A DNA stretch of 64,000 nt from Hofstenia miamia (Eukaryota; Xenacoelomorpha; Acoela; Hofsteniidae), in assembly GCA_900660155.1 (NCBI GenBank), contig CABFPE010000413.1:358772-422771 (forward strand), read 5' to 3'. The notes under the pieces were generated by a model, which made no database searches, was not told the origin of the DNA, and saw nothing but the letters and a program-made list of their open reading frames with translations. The number at the start of each line of letters is the position of its first letter. Within the stretch, counting starts at the first letter, position 1. The translations under genes and the position numbers were made by a program. Below are positions 26,801 through 37,909 of the stretch, one piece after another.

Positions 26801-29800
26801 GAAATGAGGACGAGGTTAAGAAAGCAATACAAGAGGAGAGTAAGGAAAGTACTACAGAAGTCAGCATTGAATGGGCAAAAAAGCATAAGGGCAATTAATA
26901 CGTGGGCAATACCAGTGTTGAGATATTCGGCAGGAATAGTTAGGTGGAACAAGAATGAACTGAGGGAATTAGACAAGGGAAGAGACAAGGAAGATACTAG
27001 CAGCAGAGAGAGCATTCAATCTAAATTGACATGTAGATAGGCTCTACATGGCAAGGCATAAGGGAGGGAAAGGGCTGATAAGTGTGGAGGAAAGTGTAGA
27101 AGCAGAAGCACTAGGGCTAAAGGAATATGAAGAAGAGCAACCTAAGGGGTCTGTACTGGAGGTCACTAAGGATGGTTTAAAGACGAGCGGTGGGGATAAG
27201 ATTGAAGAAGTCAAAGAGAGATACAAGTACTTAGGAGTAATAGAGAGGGACAGAACAGATCACAAGGAAATGAAGATGAGGCTAAGAAAAGAATACAAGA
27301 GGAGAGTAAGGAAGGTACTAGAGAAGTCAGCATTGAATGGGCAGAATAGTATAAAAGCAATTAATACATGGGCGATACTAGTGTTGAGATATTTAGCAGG
27401 AATAGTTAGGTGGAACAAGAATGAACTTAGGGAGCTAGACATGGAGACAAGGAAGATACTAGCAGCAGAAAGAGCATTCAACTTAAATGGAGATGTTGAT
27501 AGGTTGTACATGGCAAGGCATAAAGGAGGGAAAGGACTGCTGAGTGTAGAGGAAACAGTAGCACTAGGGCTAAAGGAATATGTAGAAAAGCAACCTAGAG
27601 TGTCCCTACTAGAGGTCACTAAGGAGCTAAGGAAGATAAGAGCTGACAGCGAAGGAAAGACAGCATACCAGAGTAGGATGGAATTAGAGAGACAAACAAG
27701 GTATAGGCAGAAGACAATTCATGGAGAATACTGGAGGAACACAGAAAAATGTGACAGAGAAGAAAGCAACAAGTGGTTAAAGAAGGCAATGCTGAAAAAA
27801 GAAACAGAAGCACTGATAAAGGCAGCACAGGAGCAAGCAATAAGAAGAAACTGGATGAAGAAGCATATAGATAGAAGAGTAGAAGTAAGTGATAAGTGTA
27901 GGCTATGTAAAAAAGAGGCGAAGAAAGTAGATCATCTGATAGCAGGGTGTGAGAAGTTGGCACAGAATGAGTATAAGTTCAGGCATGACAAGGTGGGAAG
28001 AATGGTACACTGGAGTTTGAGCAGGCAGCATGGGTTAGAAGCAGGAGACAAATGGTATGAGCACAAGCCACAGAGCGTCATAGAAAATGAGAAGATTAAG
28101 ATATTGTGGGACTTCAACATACAGACAAGCAAGGTGATAGAAGCACGAGGCCAGTCATAGTAGTGGTAGACAAAGAGAAAAGATTAGGAACAGTGATAGA
28201 CATAGTACCAAAGAACAGAAATGTAGAAAGCAAGAAGAAAGAGAAGATAGACAAGTACAGAGAGTTGGCAGAGGAAATACAAAGGCTGTGGAAGTTAAAG
28301 AAGGTTGAAGTAGTCCCAGTAGTAGTAGGAGCAGTGAGTAAGAAGCATAAGAGATACTTGGAGAAGTTGGGAGTACCAAAGTGGGTAGGAGTGGTAGCAC
28401 AGAAGCCAGCATTGTTAGGTACATCAAGAGTCTTGAGGAAAGCTCTCAGACTCCCTGGGAACTGGTGAGTTCCCTGAGCTGAGAGGAATACCAGCATGAA
28501 GCTGTGCGAAGTAAGACTATATTATCGTATCATACAAAAACAGTATAATGAGGGAAAATAATAAAACTTAGACCACTAACTATACGACAATAGCAAAGTA
28601 AAAATGATGTGCAAGAACTCGACCAGTCGAATTTGTTAATGAAAAAGTTTCAGTTTTGACATAAGTAGAAAGATTATATAGATAAATTTTTGTGTGAAGG
28701 TGAATGTAGTTGGCTAAAGGAATTATTCTTCTAAAGAAAAATTGCAGCGTTTTAACCTAATGGAATAATTGCGACTTGAAAATTTGTGGCATGCTAGATC
28801 TAAGATTTCATTTTCTTGGTATGTAGGAGGTAATGTACAGCTGCAAATCTATGTTATAAGAGTTATTAAGCTGTTTATTGAAAAACAGAAGATCCAACAT
28901 CTGTAGATGAAGAAAATTGGGATAATGCCTAAATAGTATAATCAGTCTTGATAATTTTTCTCTTGTGACATCCATCTAGTGCAACGACTCTGAAATCTCT
29001 CAAGGCGCTTCAGATCAGAACTAGAGGGGAACCAAGAAATGGAACCGTAAAGTAGGCTGGACAAAATGAAGGATTTATAAGGATACACTTTGTTTTTTGA
29101 GGTAAAATTGAAAGGTATAGTACGTTTGAGTTTCTTCAATGTGAAGTTATAGGATTTCATTTTATTATTAATATGTATATACCAGTTTAAAGTGGAAGAT
29201 ATTGTAATGCCTAGATCTTTGAAATACGATGAGGCAGTGACAGAAGGCATAACTGGACTAAAATAATCAGTCGGAAGTGGGATAATAAGCAACTGCAATT
29301 TAGAAATATTAAAATTCATGTCGTTATTAACACACCAAGATGGTACTAAAGTGAAATTCGAGTTTAAAGCAGCAACATTAGAGGTTGTAATCTTAAGATC
29401 ATCAGCAATCAATAATGGTAAGCATGCAGTATAAACTTCAGGGAGGTCGTTGATGAAAATAAGAAACAGTAATGGCCCAAGGACTTAGCCTTGTGGGACC
29501 CCACTAGTGATTGGTAACCGATCAGAATGACTGCTGTTTACAATGACCACTTGAGAATGATCAGATAAGTAAGAACTAAGAAGTAATAATAACTTTTTAT
29601 CCAGCACTTTTTAGATTTTTCAATTAACCAATGATGTCATCTAAGGTAATAACAAACTCATCACATGGCTACTTCATGTATTTCTAAGTCTGGAAGTTGA
29701 GAAACAGCAGGTTGAAAACGGATACAAAATATTTGTTGAACAAGTTAGCAATGTGAGGATCACTAGAGGCGGCAACATCCTTCCAATACATAGGCTTAGG

Positions 29801-32800
29801 AATGACTGGTTTGTCAAATAATCTAATAAGTTGAAAGCAGGAGCTTAGAGACGAGGTACCAGCAACATTGTCAAAAAAACTAACGTTATCGAATTCTATG
29901 TATTGAAACAAGTCTTTTATTGTATTTAAAAGAGAACAATAGTTGCTTAAAGAAGAAGAGCGTTGGAATTTATGTTGTTTTGAGGAACTAATATTGTACA
30001 AATAAACAGTATGTGAAGATAAATATGACGGTAGAATGCATCTTTCCTTCCGTTTGTGGGGAGTAAATTGAGCAATCAAGGAGAATAATTCATTGTACCA
30101 ATGCTTTACGTAATCTTGTGAAAAGTAAAAAAAGTGATGTCCCAAGGGCAAGGGTAAAATCTATGAACTATGAGATGGCCAGTCAACATCAGAAAGGTTA
30201 AAATCACCAAAAACATGCTTTATCAGGTTATTAGGAGAGATTGAATTACTAAGGCAGAAAGAGCATCCAATGTTGTAAGCAAAATCAAGAGCTTGAATTA
30301 TGTTTGTTTGAATCATTGTTGAATCATGTTCCAGAGATTTAGCAAGACTGTAAGAACCACCCAAATTTTCGGGTACACCAGAAATTAATATTCTTTGTTT
30401 ATTTCAAGAATAAGACATGTTAGCTAGAAATAATTTGATTGCATCAAGTTTAGAGTTGAGATCATGAATCATAACTTGAGTATCAGCATGGATTGATTCC
30501 AGCTTGGCTAATTCGGAAGGAAAAGAATTACTTTAGTTTATCTCATTCATTTAGACACAAGTTTAAAAATTTAATCTTTTGAACTTAATTTGTCCAATCT
30601 GTAGAATAAAAAGATACGATTTTTCGTAATAAGTGATTTAATGCAGGTAGCATGTATATATTTGTGCTTTTTGTGATTTTTCGGAAGCTGTCCAGTAAAA
30701 AAATACTAAAAATTGAAATTGAGAAGTATATTCTAAAGTATGTAAGTGAATGAATCTACAATTGAGCCCCTTGGTCCTAAAAAATTTGAGTTATTTAATA
30801 CTAAAATACCCTGAAATTAATAAATAGCATAATACTTAATAAGTCTTTCAAAAATAGAATTAGTTTATTAGATAATTATATTTACATGTTGAACTTTGAT
30901 CGTACCTACTGAAAAAAACTGGCATGTATTAGAGTCTGAACTTTAGCTTATCAAATAATCTGAAAGTTATAAATGTGAATTTTGTCAAATAATATTGGTT
31001 GTGCTTAATTTTGTTTGCACTACTTACGTCATTCCACTTATTTTGAAAATGCTCGCAGATCATATATACGCATTTTTAATCGAATTACTGTTAATGACAT
31101 AATTAAGGAACAAGGAAATCCTTAAAAGAAAATCATGATAAGAGATATACAAATATACAATGAAAGTCTGTATTCAGTAGTCACGCATTTGTTTCATCTT
31201 TGCAATTACTTGAATGAAACCACATGTTTAAAAAAAACAATTACCATTGTCATTATAGCAAAATATGCTCATGACATTTAGATTTTGAACATATATAGAG
31301 TTGCAATTGCAAACCAAGTTCATATTGTGATGATGAAGTATTATTGTTTTTAAAAAACATTAAAATTTGTCTGTGATATTTCTTTATCATAAAAATTCTA
31401 CTGATTTTTTGAAATTGCATCATTTTCATAATATTGGGCTAAAGAAGCGCTGCCATTATAGATTTGTAGGGTTCACGAATTTCATACCACCTAGTTATTT
31501 AATTTATCCACCCATTGAAGAAGAAATACCCACTTTACAACTATTGTATTATTCACAAACAAAGTTATTTATGTTCATTTAGTTGCTTTCTCATAAAAAT
31601 ATAATTAGATATTTGAAATAAACACACAACTATTTGCAAGTAGCAATCTTAGCTTGCATATATTACAAAATTCGATTACTACAGTAGGCCTATACAACAG
31701 AAACAAAATATTATTAAAGATTGTGTACTCAAAAATAACTTACAATATTCAATTTAAGTAAAGTCTATTTTTCAACCTCCTCTAGAATCAACAAATTCAA
31801 ATGATTTTTAAGCTATTTATAAATAGCTTACCAAATATATATATATATTCAAACTCGCAAAAATTGATCACGTAGTAAAATTTTCCTAAAAAATGGCTTG
31901 CACAAAAGTGGACCTCTACTCTATTGTATCACGGCGCACTGCGGTGCAATATACCTATCGCTACCACACAGCGCGCATTTTTAAGTTCCAAAGATAAGAG
32001 CTCCAGAATGCCGTTGGAACGTCTTTTCAACAAAGGTGTTTAAAAATAATAGAATAATCAAAGTAGGATGGTGTCAAATTATGCTTATAGAAATATCTTG
32101 TCAAGCTACACAACTAACATTGACGTCACTTCATAAGTGATTCTACATATTTGCAAAGTACTTTCTAGAAACATATGATGTACGTTGAACTTTTTAAATG
32201 CTTATATAGAATTTAATTTGCTGCATTACCAAAGACATTTTGAATCATGGGAAGTTTTTGCGTGATTGACTCAAAGACTGCATAGTGGAGACGTACTGGA
32301 ATAGAAATTCATTATGCACAAGCCCTAAATTTGCAAGGAGAAGCCAGATTACCAATATATAGTATGATTTATCATCTTTGATATATCATTCTGTATTTTT
32401 AGGTGCGCAGCCACAAATCTATTTTGGCAGTGTCACAAAATAAAAAATACAGCTTGATGTTTACCCATTTTACGACCTCTTAACTTGCCAAGCAAAAATA
32501 TGGACTGCAAATATTTTGAGATTAGATCATGTATTAAACCCTCTGAATTATGATTTAAAGACAAAAACTCTTCCAAGCTGCTAGATATCCTTGTTAATCT
32601 TTGCTAAAATAATCATTTAGAAGCTTCACTGCTAATTAATCATCAGACATTACATTTATTGTTCTAACAGTTTTGAGATTCTGTAATTAAAATTACTTTT
32701 TTTAGATATTTAATATTTAACCATGTAAAAACAATGCTTAATTGAAAAACAAACACACTGGATTTCAATAACTATGCTATACAATACAAATAAAGAGTAC

Positions 32801-34201
32801 ATTGCGACAAGAAATTGGACATTGGTTCCAAGGCTTAGACATACATTATTTCTGCGCAATACATTCAAGAAAAATAATAATTCTGAATTTTTGTCAATGT
32901 CCCAATTTCTGAGGAGACACGTGTGCTTGTAGCCTGCGCAAGTGCTATGCTAGGTTGATCATAAATTAAATATATATTTGTAGGGATTTTTATATAAATA
33001 CTACGCTACAGCCAATGCGTATTTGTAATATTTTTTGCAATTAATCAAATAATTTTGTTCATGATGAGTAAATTTTCTATGAATGTTGTAATTACTATTT
33101 TGGGCTCCTATTTTTTTAAAACATTGGAGCCACAAATATATAGTACATATGTCATTTAGAAAATGATCAATTAATATTTCAATGTTAGAGATTTTTTTCT
33201 AATTTCAAAGTTTACAGCCTTTTTTATCGCAAAGTCAGAGGTTGCGAGGCCATTATTGACTTTATTTTTATGTGTGTGCCAGTATTATTAAGTTATCGAT
33301 TTTTGCAGTATGGAAATGGTGAAGAACTTTTTTAGTTAACAGACTTTGATAAACTTGGAAAAGCATTTCTGTATACACATCCATACTTTTTTCAAGAGCG
33401 AAATATTCCTGAAGATTTAAAAGGTGAACTTCCGTCTTTGGCCAGTGCTTTCCAAGAAAAAGTCAATCACGCAGAACCTTATTATAACATCCAAAGCTCA
33501 TTCACTCGAGTAGAAGGTCTTCCTTTCACTATATTTGCCAAAAGTTCACAATATGGAAAGGTATGTTATATATTACTTTCAGAGGTCAAACTTTTCAAGC
33601 TTAATATTGACTAATTAAATAAGTTTATTGATTTATCTTTCAGAAATCAACATAAGTTTTCGATGAATACACAAGTATACATAATACATTCATAAATACT
33701 AAAATTATATATATGTTAGAAGCCATGAATTTCAGTAGAACTCTATTTCATTATAGTCGCAGAGATATGGCCTACGAAATTACGTCTGGACAGTACAGCA
33801 CTAACAAATTTATAACAACACTCAGGAAAAACCAATTTATAACACTCTATTGCGCTTACTTGAATACCTATCCACGCACCCGACCAATTTAAAATGGACT
33901 TCAGTAAAGTTAATTGATGCTTCCTGATTTCAGAATTCATTGCCATGTATCTATTTATTTCACCATTTATTTTTACGATTGTTTTTATATTTTAGTAAAT
34001 ATTCGCTTCTATAATAATATTAATAATAAGAGTCAAAGAAAAATATTTACTATAGAATACAGTTAAACTAAAATCTAAATATATGATATAAAATAATAAG
34101 AATAATTTTTTGTGTGTCTATGTATGTAGTGAGCTCAGTTTAAGAAATCAGTAAATGTGTTTCCGATCGTGTTTTATTAGTGCAAATAATAATAAGAATA
34201 A

Positions 34202-34240
<39 letters not shown>

Positions 34241-37200
34241 TAATAATAATAATAATAATCATAATGGATGCAAAGATCAGTTGTTGATAGATAAGGCAGT
34301 GGTGGAGAATTGTAGAAGAAGGAAGACAAATTTAGCAATGTCATGAATAGACTACAGGAAGGCATATGAGAGCATATCACATAGGTGGGTTATAAGTTGG
34401 AGAAGAATAGTAGAGCAGTGAGTCACCTGTGGTAATTGGACATCCTGAAGATATATGCTAGTTCAAGGAAGATGTTGCAGAAGCAAGTGGAAACATTGGA
34501 AAAGGCAAGAAGAGATTCAGGGATAGAATTTGGATTAGGAAAGTGTGCGGGAGTGATAATGAGTAGAGGTAAGTGTATGGATGTTGATGGTTTAAAGACG
34601 AGCGATGGGGATAAGATTGAGGAAGTCAAAGAGAGGTACAAATACTTAGGAGTAATAGAGAGGGACAGAACAGATCACAAGGAAATGAAGATGAGGCTAA
34701 GAAAAGAATACAAGAGGAGAGTAAGGAACGTACTAGAGAAGTCAGCATGGAATGGGCAGAATAGTATAAAAGCAATGAACTTAGGGAGCTAGACATGGAG
34801 ACAAGGAAGATACTAGCAGCAGAAAGAGCATTCAACTTAAATGGAAATGTTGATAGGTTGTACATGGCAAGGCATAAAGGAGGGAAAGGACTGCTGAGTG
34901 TAGAGGAAGCAGTAGAAGCACTAGGGCTAAAGGAATATGTAGAAAAGCAACCTAGAGTGTCCCTACTAGAGGTCACTAAGGAGCTAAGGAAGCTAAGAAC
35001 TGAGAGTGAAGGAAAGACAGCATACCAGAGTAGGATGGAATCAGAGAGACAAAAAAGTTATAGGCACAAGGTGATGCATGGAGAATACTGGAGGAACACA
35101 GAAAAATGTGACAGAGAAGAAAGCAACAAGTGGTTAAAGAAGGCAGGAGTGAAAAGAGAAACAGAAGCATGATAATGGCAGCACAGGAGCAAGCAATAAC
35201 AACAAACTGGGTGAAGAAGCATATAGACAGACGATTTGAAGTAAGTGATAAGTGTAGGCTATGCAAGAAAAAGGTGGAGACAGTAGATCATCTGATAGTA
35301 GGGTGTGAGAAGTTGGCACAGAATGAGTCTAAGTTCAGGCATGACAAGGTGGGAAGAATGGTACATTGGAGCTTGAGCAGGCAGCATGGGTTAGAAGCAG
35401 GAGACAAGTGGTATGAGTCATAGAGAATGATAAGGTTAAGATACTGTGGGACTTTAACATACAGACGAGCAAAGTGATAGAAGCACGAAGGCCAGACATA
35501 GTAGTGGTAGACAAAGAAAAAAGATTAGGAGCAGTGATAGACATAGCAGTATCAAAGAACAGAAATGTAGAAAGCAAGGAGAAAGAGAAGATAGACAAGT
35601 ATATGGAGTTGTCAGAGGAAATAGAAAAACTGTGGAAGTTAAAGAAGGTTAAAGTAGTCCCGGTAGTTGTAGGAGCACTAGGAGCTGTGAGTAAGGAGCA
35701 TAAGAGATACTTGAAAAAGTTGGGAGTACCAAAGCGGTAAGGGGCAGTAGCACAGAAGGCAGCATTGTTAGGAACGGCTAGAGTCCTGAGGAAAGCTCTC
35801 AGACTCCCTGGGAACTGGTGAGTTCCCCGAGCTTAGAAGGATAACAGCATGAACCTGTGAGAAGTAATGAAATAATAAAAACAGTAATGGTAATAATAAT
35901 AGTAATAAATAATGTATGGTACCACAAGGTGGTGTATGCAAATAAAATTAAAATAAATTTATACAGAAAAAAATATGAACAAAAATTAGAGAAAATCGTG
36001 TCAGGAGGAGCAGCTACAGAATGGGAAAAAAAACACATTCAAAATGAAGACGAAATTCAGATAAGAAAGAAAGAAGAAATGTGAGGAGTTTATTTTTAAA
36101 ATTTCGAGGGTTAGACCAAAGATCAATTTCTAAATTTGAGATAATGAAGTTAGCAAGAGTTCTTATGCAATAGAAATAATTATGAGAACAAGTTGCTTTA
36201 TAATTGAGAGGGAGATGAAACAAGACATTAGAGGAACAGCGAGAGTATATGCAGGATTGGAGAATTTAAGAAAATCTGAAAAATCGAAGTCACAAAGGTC
36301 AAGATGTAATTTGCTAAGAAAAATGAGATCTAGAAACTTGAGAAATAGGCAAAAATCTAGCTTTAAGAAGAAATTAAGCTCGGTTATAAGAGAAGATCCA
36401 GCAAAAGCCGTGATATAAGAGCCTGTCACGTTTAATAGAAGAAGAGGAATTTAGATACCATCATTGGGAATTATAGCATTAATAATTTTTATGATAATGC
36501 ACTCTCAGGAAACTATAAAATACGTATTAACTGCTGCAAATTTCAATATTTGTTAGTCTATTCATTATGATATTTTGTTCATATATTGATAAAATTATTG
36601 ATAAATGTAAATGCAATTAATAATTTAGGACATTGTCTCTGGACTAATGGCACCACATTTGAAAAGTAAACTTATTTCTGAAACTTGGGAACACAGTTCA
36701 AAAACATTAAGTCCCTACTGCTCTGGAGAATATCATGTAAGTACAGATTTAGCATAGTTTGTAATTATTTGAAGCAATTAATAAACTTAGTAATTTTTTA
36801 CGAACAATTGACTCGACTCTTCAAAATTGAAAAATAAACTTAAGTTTTTTTGTTCGCTACATTCAAACACTATCAAACTTAACAAAGTAGTGATGTATTA
36901 TCTTCATAGTTAACGACTTTATAATAAAAATACACAGATATGTTAATAATTACCTTTAAGGTAATATTAAAATTGAATGCTTACAAATTGCATTGTATTT
37001 GTTCGTTACAAATAGACTATGTAAAAAACCCATCACAGTCATTTTTGAATTCCAATGCAATGCAATTAGTAATTCTAATTTCACATTTAGGTTGATATGG
37101 TGACGAAAATAAATATATCTTATTATAAGATATTCTATAACTCCGACGATCACAGCAAATGGGCAGTTTCCGATGGTGCTTACTTTTGTAGTGGAGATAT

Positions 37201-37318
37201 CAATAGAGTTGAAACGCAATTTACAAGAGGGGGCCTCTATGTGTGCATGGAATTGCAATCACTAAATGATAATGTTAAGAGTATAATTGGAGGATATGAT
37301 GGATGTAGTTCTTCGTGA
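21244..37318 (+). CDS. DNASE2: Deoxyribonuclease II-like gene A (six exons, about 350 aa)
   Basis: I assembled this by eye from six GT-AG exons: 21244-21375, 23299-23520, 24696-24833, 33336-33560, 36629-36736 and 37091-37318 (stop included). All introns are phase 0 and no stop is met. DNase II is an acid endonuclease of lysosomes and secretions that degrades DNA of engulfed cells. The product has a signal peptide (about 1-19) followed by FDCIGEDGSSVDWWYIYKLP. The family's catalytic residues are present: GHTKG (H116, K118; K118 is the last codon of exon 2), HSVPKFPP (H133) and DHSKW (H296, K298). These sit almost exactly where human DNase II has His115, His132 and His297. CSGDINR and a terminal YDGC motif match the family end. 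Sequons occur at NST and NWS (exon 2) and NIS (exon 6). Intron 3 (8.5 kb) and intron 4 (3.1 kb) are swollen by LINE remnants. Splice sites are inferred from consensus and from alignment with gene B. Confidence 0.88.
22117..22143. repeat. (GA)n microsatellite in DNase II A intron 1
   Basis: An uninterrupted GA run of about 27 bp. Confidence 0.9.
23299..23520 (+). CDS. DNASE2: DNase II A exon 2
   Basis: The acceptor is TTATTTTAG and the donor GTAAAA. The 74 codons include AFGRTANQYF and FGYFFYNDEHVN and end WSWGHTK, the first catalytic HxK motif. The exon also has sequons NST and NWS. Confidence 0.88.
23781..23826. repeat. (TA)n microsatellite in DNase II A intron 2
   Basis: A TA run of about 46 bp. 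Similar shorter runs occur at about 23070-23090, 31833-31850, 40984-41012 and 63160-63172. Confidence 0.9.
24696..24833 (+). CDS. DNASE2: DNase II A exon 3
   Basis: The acceptor is TTTATAG and the donor GTAAGT. The 46 codons begin GFGIFDSDGG and contain HSVPKFPP (second conserved His), then YGQNLFCFSLQ, equivalent to the family's YGQ.LLC segment. Confidence 0.9.
25350..26733. repeat. Dispersed repeat, copy 2, in DNase II A intron 3
   Basis: Second copy of the 12800-14196 repeat in the same orientation. It is near-identical from 25666 onwards. It ends exactly where the R2-like LINE fragment begins. Confidence 0.8.
26731..28560 (+). mobile_element. R2-like LINE fragment 1 (restriction-like endonuclease type), 5'-truncated
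   Basis: This is the C-terminal part of a non-LTR retrotransposon polyprotein. 26733-27168 encodes the region from DKIEEV..YKYL to SVLEVTK. About 27169-27623 repeats the same region in tandem. The rest follows once: a zinc knuckle CX2CX8HX4C (CRLC...H....C, about 27897-27945), then the endonuclease region. The frame 27048-28160 is open for 370 codons but breaks at the catalytic RPD motif (about 28148) through a one-base loss. Coding continues in another frame to about 28468 (VVDKEKRLGTVIDI, VVPVVVG-like segments). Inserted in DNase II A intron 3. Confidence 0.85.
27048..28160 (+). pseudogene. Broken R2-like LINE polyprotein (C-terminal half)
   Basis: The 370-codon frame begins inside the first tandem unit (MARHKGGKGL) and runs through the second. 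It then reads QSRMELERQTRYRQ, WRNTEKCDREESN, the zinc knuckle CRLCKKEAKKVDHLIAGC, VGRMVHWSLSRQHGLEAGDK and ILWDFNIQTSKVIEARGQS before a stop. In fragment 2 the corresponding segment continues EARRPDIVVVDK, so the stop results from a frameshift at the nuclease active site. A product would lack reverse transcriptase palm and nuclease. Confidence 0.8.
28850..30560 (-). mobile_element. CR1/jockey-type LINE remnant, minus strand
   Basis: Reading on the minus strand from 30560: a coiled, ORF1-like piece (ELAKLESIHADTQVMIHDLN; NKQRILISGVPEN), then HVFGDFNLSDVDWPS at about 30185, the APE endonuclease GDFN motif. Next comes a linker region (30151-29684), SGVPQG.VLGPLLFLIFIND (about 29500-29440, one stop) and IADDLKI at 29410, the palm Asp pair. 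The frame then runs 156 codons to 28942, ending in the usual RT C-terminus (ILSSLLYGSISWF.SS.D..RLERFQ). The palm-linked frame is long but the element as a whole has a deletion and stops. It lies antisense within DNase II A intron 3. Confidence 0.78.
30565..33335. other. Remainder of DNase II A intron 3
   Basis: AT-rich, with no recognised element or gene apart from short TA repeats at about 31833. Confidence 0.45.
33336..33560 (+). CDS. DNASE2: DNase II A exon 4
   Basis: The acceptor is CTTTTTTAG and the donor GTATGT. The 75 codons (LTDFDKLGKAFLYTHPYF...) align over their full length with exon 4 of gene B. The exon ends FAKSSQYGK, matching the family's FAKFSKFG segment. Confidence 0.87.
34174..34260. 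repeat. (AAT)n microsatellite
   Basis: AATAATAATAAG-type repeats of about 85 bp directly upstream of R2-like LINE fragment 2. Confidence 0.9.
34261..35860 (+). mobile_element. R2-like LINE fragment 2, internally deleted
   Basis: It begins with reverse transcriptase fingers/palm: GCKDQLLIDKAVVENC, then IDYRKAYESISHRW (about 34266-34390). It jumps over much of the palm to KIYASSRKML, the region after the catalytic Asp pair (about 34450). It continues through thumb, zinc knuckle (CRLCKKKVETVDHLIVGC, about 35253-35305) and RRPDIVVVDKEKRLGAVIDI (about 35490-35550), the restriction-like endonuclease core. An 82-bp loss at about 34777, flanked by short AAT homology, and a shift at about 35170 break the frame. 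Located in DNase II A intron 4. It keeps the intact nuclease motif that fragment 1 has lost. Confidence 0.85.
35861..36628. other. No recognisable gene (rest of intron 4)
   Basis: Purine-rich, AT-rich sequence. Open frames here are short, low-complexity and Lys/Arg-rich, with no family match recognised. Confidence 0.4.
36629..36736 (+). CDS. DNASE2: DNase II A exon 5
   Basis: The acceptor is AATTTAG and the donor GTAAGT. The 36 codons begin DIVSGLMAPHLKSKL and contain SETWEHS and CSGEYH, matching the region before the last catalytic motif in DNase II. Confidence 0.87.
37091..37318 (+). CDS. DNASE2: DNase II A exon 6 (last exon)
   Basis: The acceptor is CACATTTAG. It encodes VDMVTKINIS, then NSDDHSKWAV with the third catalytic His (H296) and K298, CSGDINR, RGGLYVC and a terminal YDGCSSS before TGA. 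Confidence 0.9.
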   Translation, partial: VDMVTKINISYYKIFYNSDDHSKWAVSDGAYFCSGDINRVETQFTRGGLYVCMELQSLNDNVKSIIGGYDGCSSS

Positions 37319-37606
37319 ATTTAAGCACAATTTTTAATGCATAAATACGTTAATAATAATTTCTGAAACTTTCTTTTTAATACTATGACTTCTGTACTTA
37401 TCTCATTTGGAACTATAATTTGATAGCCTAATTACTCTAAAAAATGAAATATATTTTAATTGGTTATTGACTAAGTTGAAATAGTTCATTGCACATATCT
37501 AAAAATATTAAAAATCTATACATGTAGTTTATCACATTGTTCGATTGGTTTTAATGAAATATATAATTTTATTGGTGTGACATTTGAAAAAAACAAACTT
37601 CATGGC

Positions 37607-37909
37607 CAGGATCGCGTCGACGTCGGCGGGGGCCTTGGCCCGCTCAATATTCAATATTCTGCAAAGAATTTTTATTTAAATTTTGTTTTTAGTATTTTGC
37701 TGTTTTGAATTACAATGCGAAGACTTCAATTTAATGATTAACATGTTCGGTTTTCAAAGGAGCATTGAGGCACACAACGCTTTTTGCTAGAATTATTTCT
37801 TTGCATTACGTTGCCATTCTAAGGTACTTAGCAAGCTTCCAAGGAAAAAAAATTCTTCATTTTTTAGAATATTTGCCCCCTCAATAAAAAATTTTTGCCG
37901 CGATCCCTG
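37607..37909. mobile_element. hAT-like MITE with 5-bp target duplication
   Basis: The left terminus is CAGGATCGCGTCGACG and the right terminus, on the complement, CAGGGATCGCGGCAAA. ATGGC lies immediately outside both ends. The 303-bp element has no coding capacity. Its GC-rich left end contrasts with the AT-rich surroundings between the two DNase II genes. Confidence 0.6.

Noticed and set aside
27260-28497. Long Ser/Leu-rich minus-strand frames (119, 114, 127, 90 codons)
   Set aside because: Antisense shadows of the purine-rich R2-like LINE coding strand. The same pattern appears at 34423-35598.
34155-34346. Asn-rich 63-codon frame
   Set aside because: Translation of the AAT microsatellite into the start of the LINE fragment.
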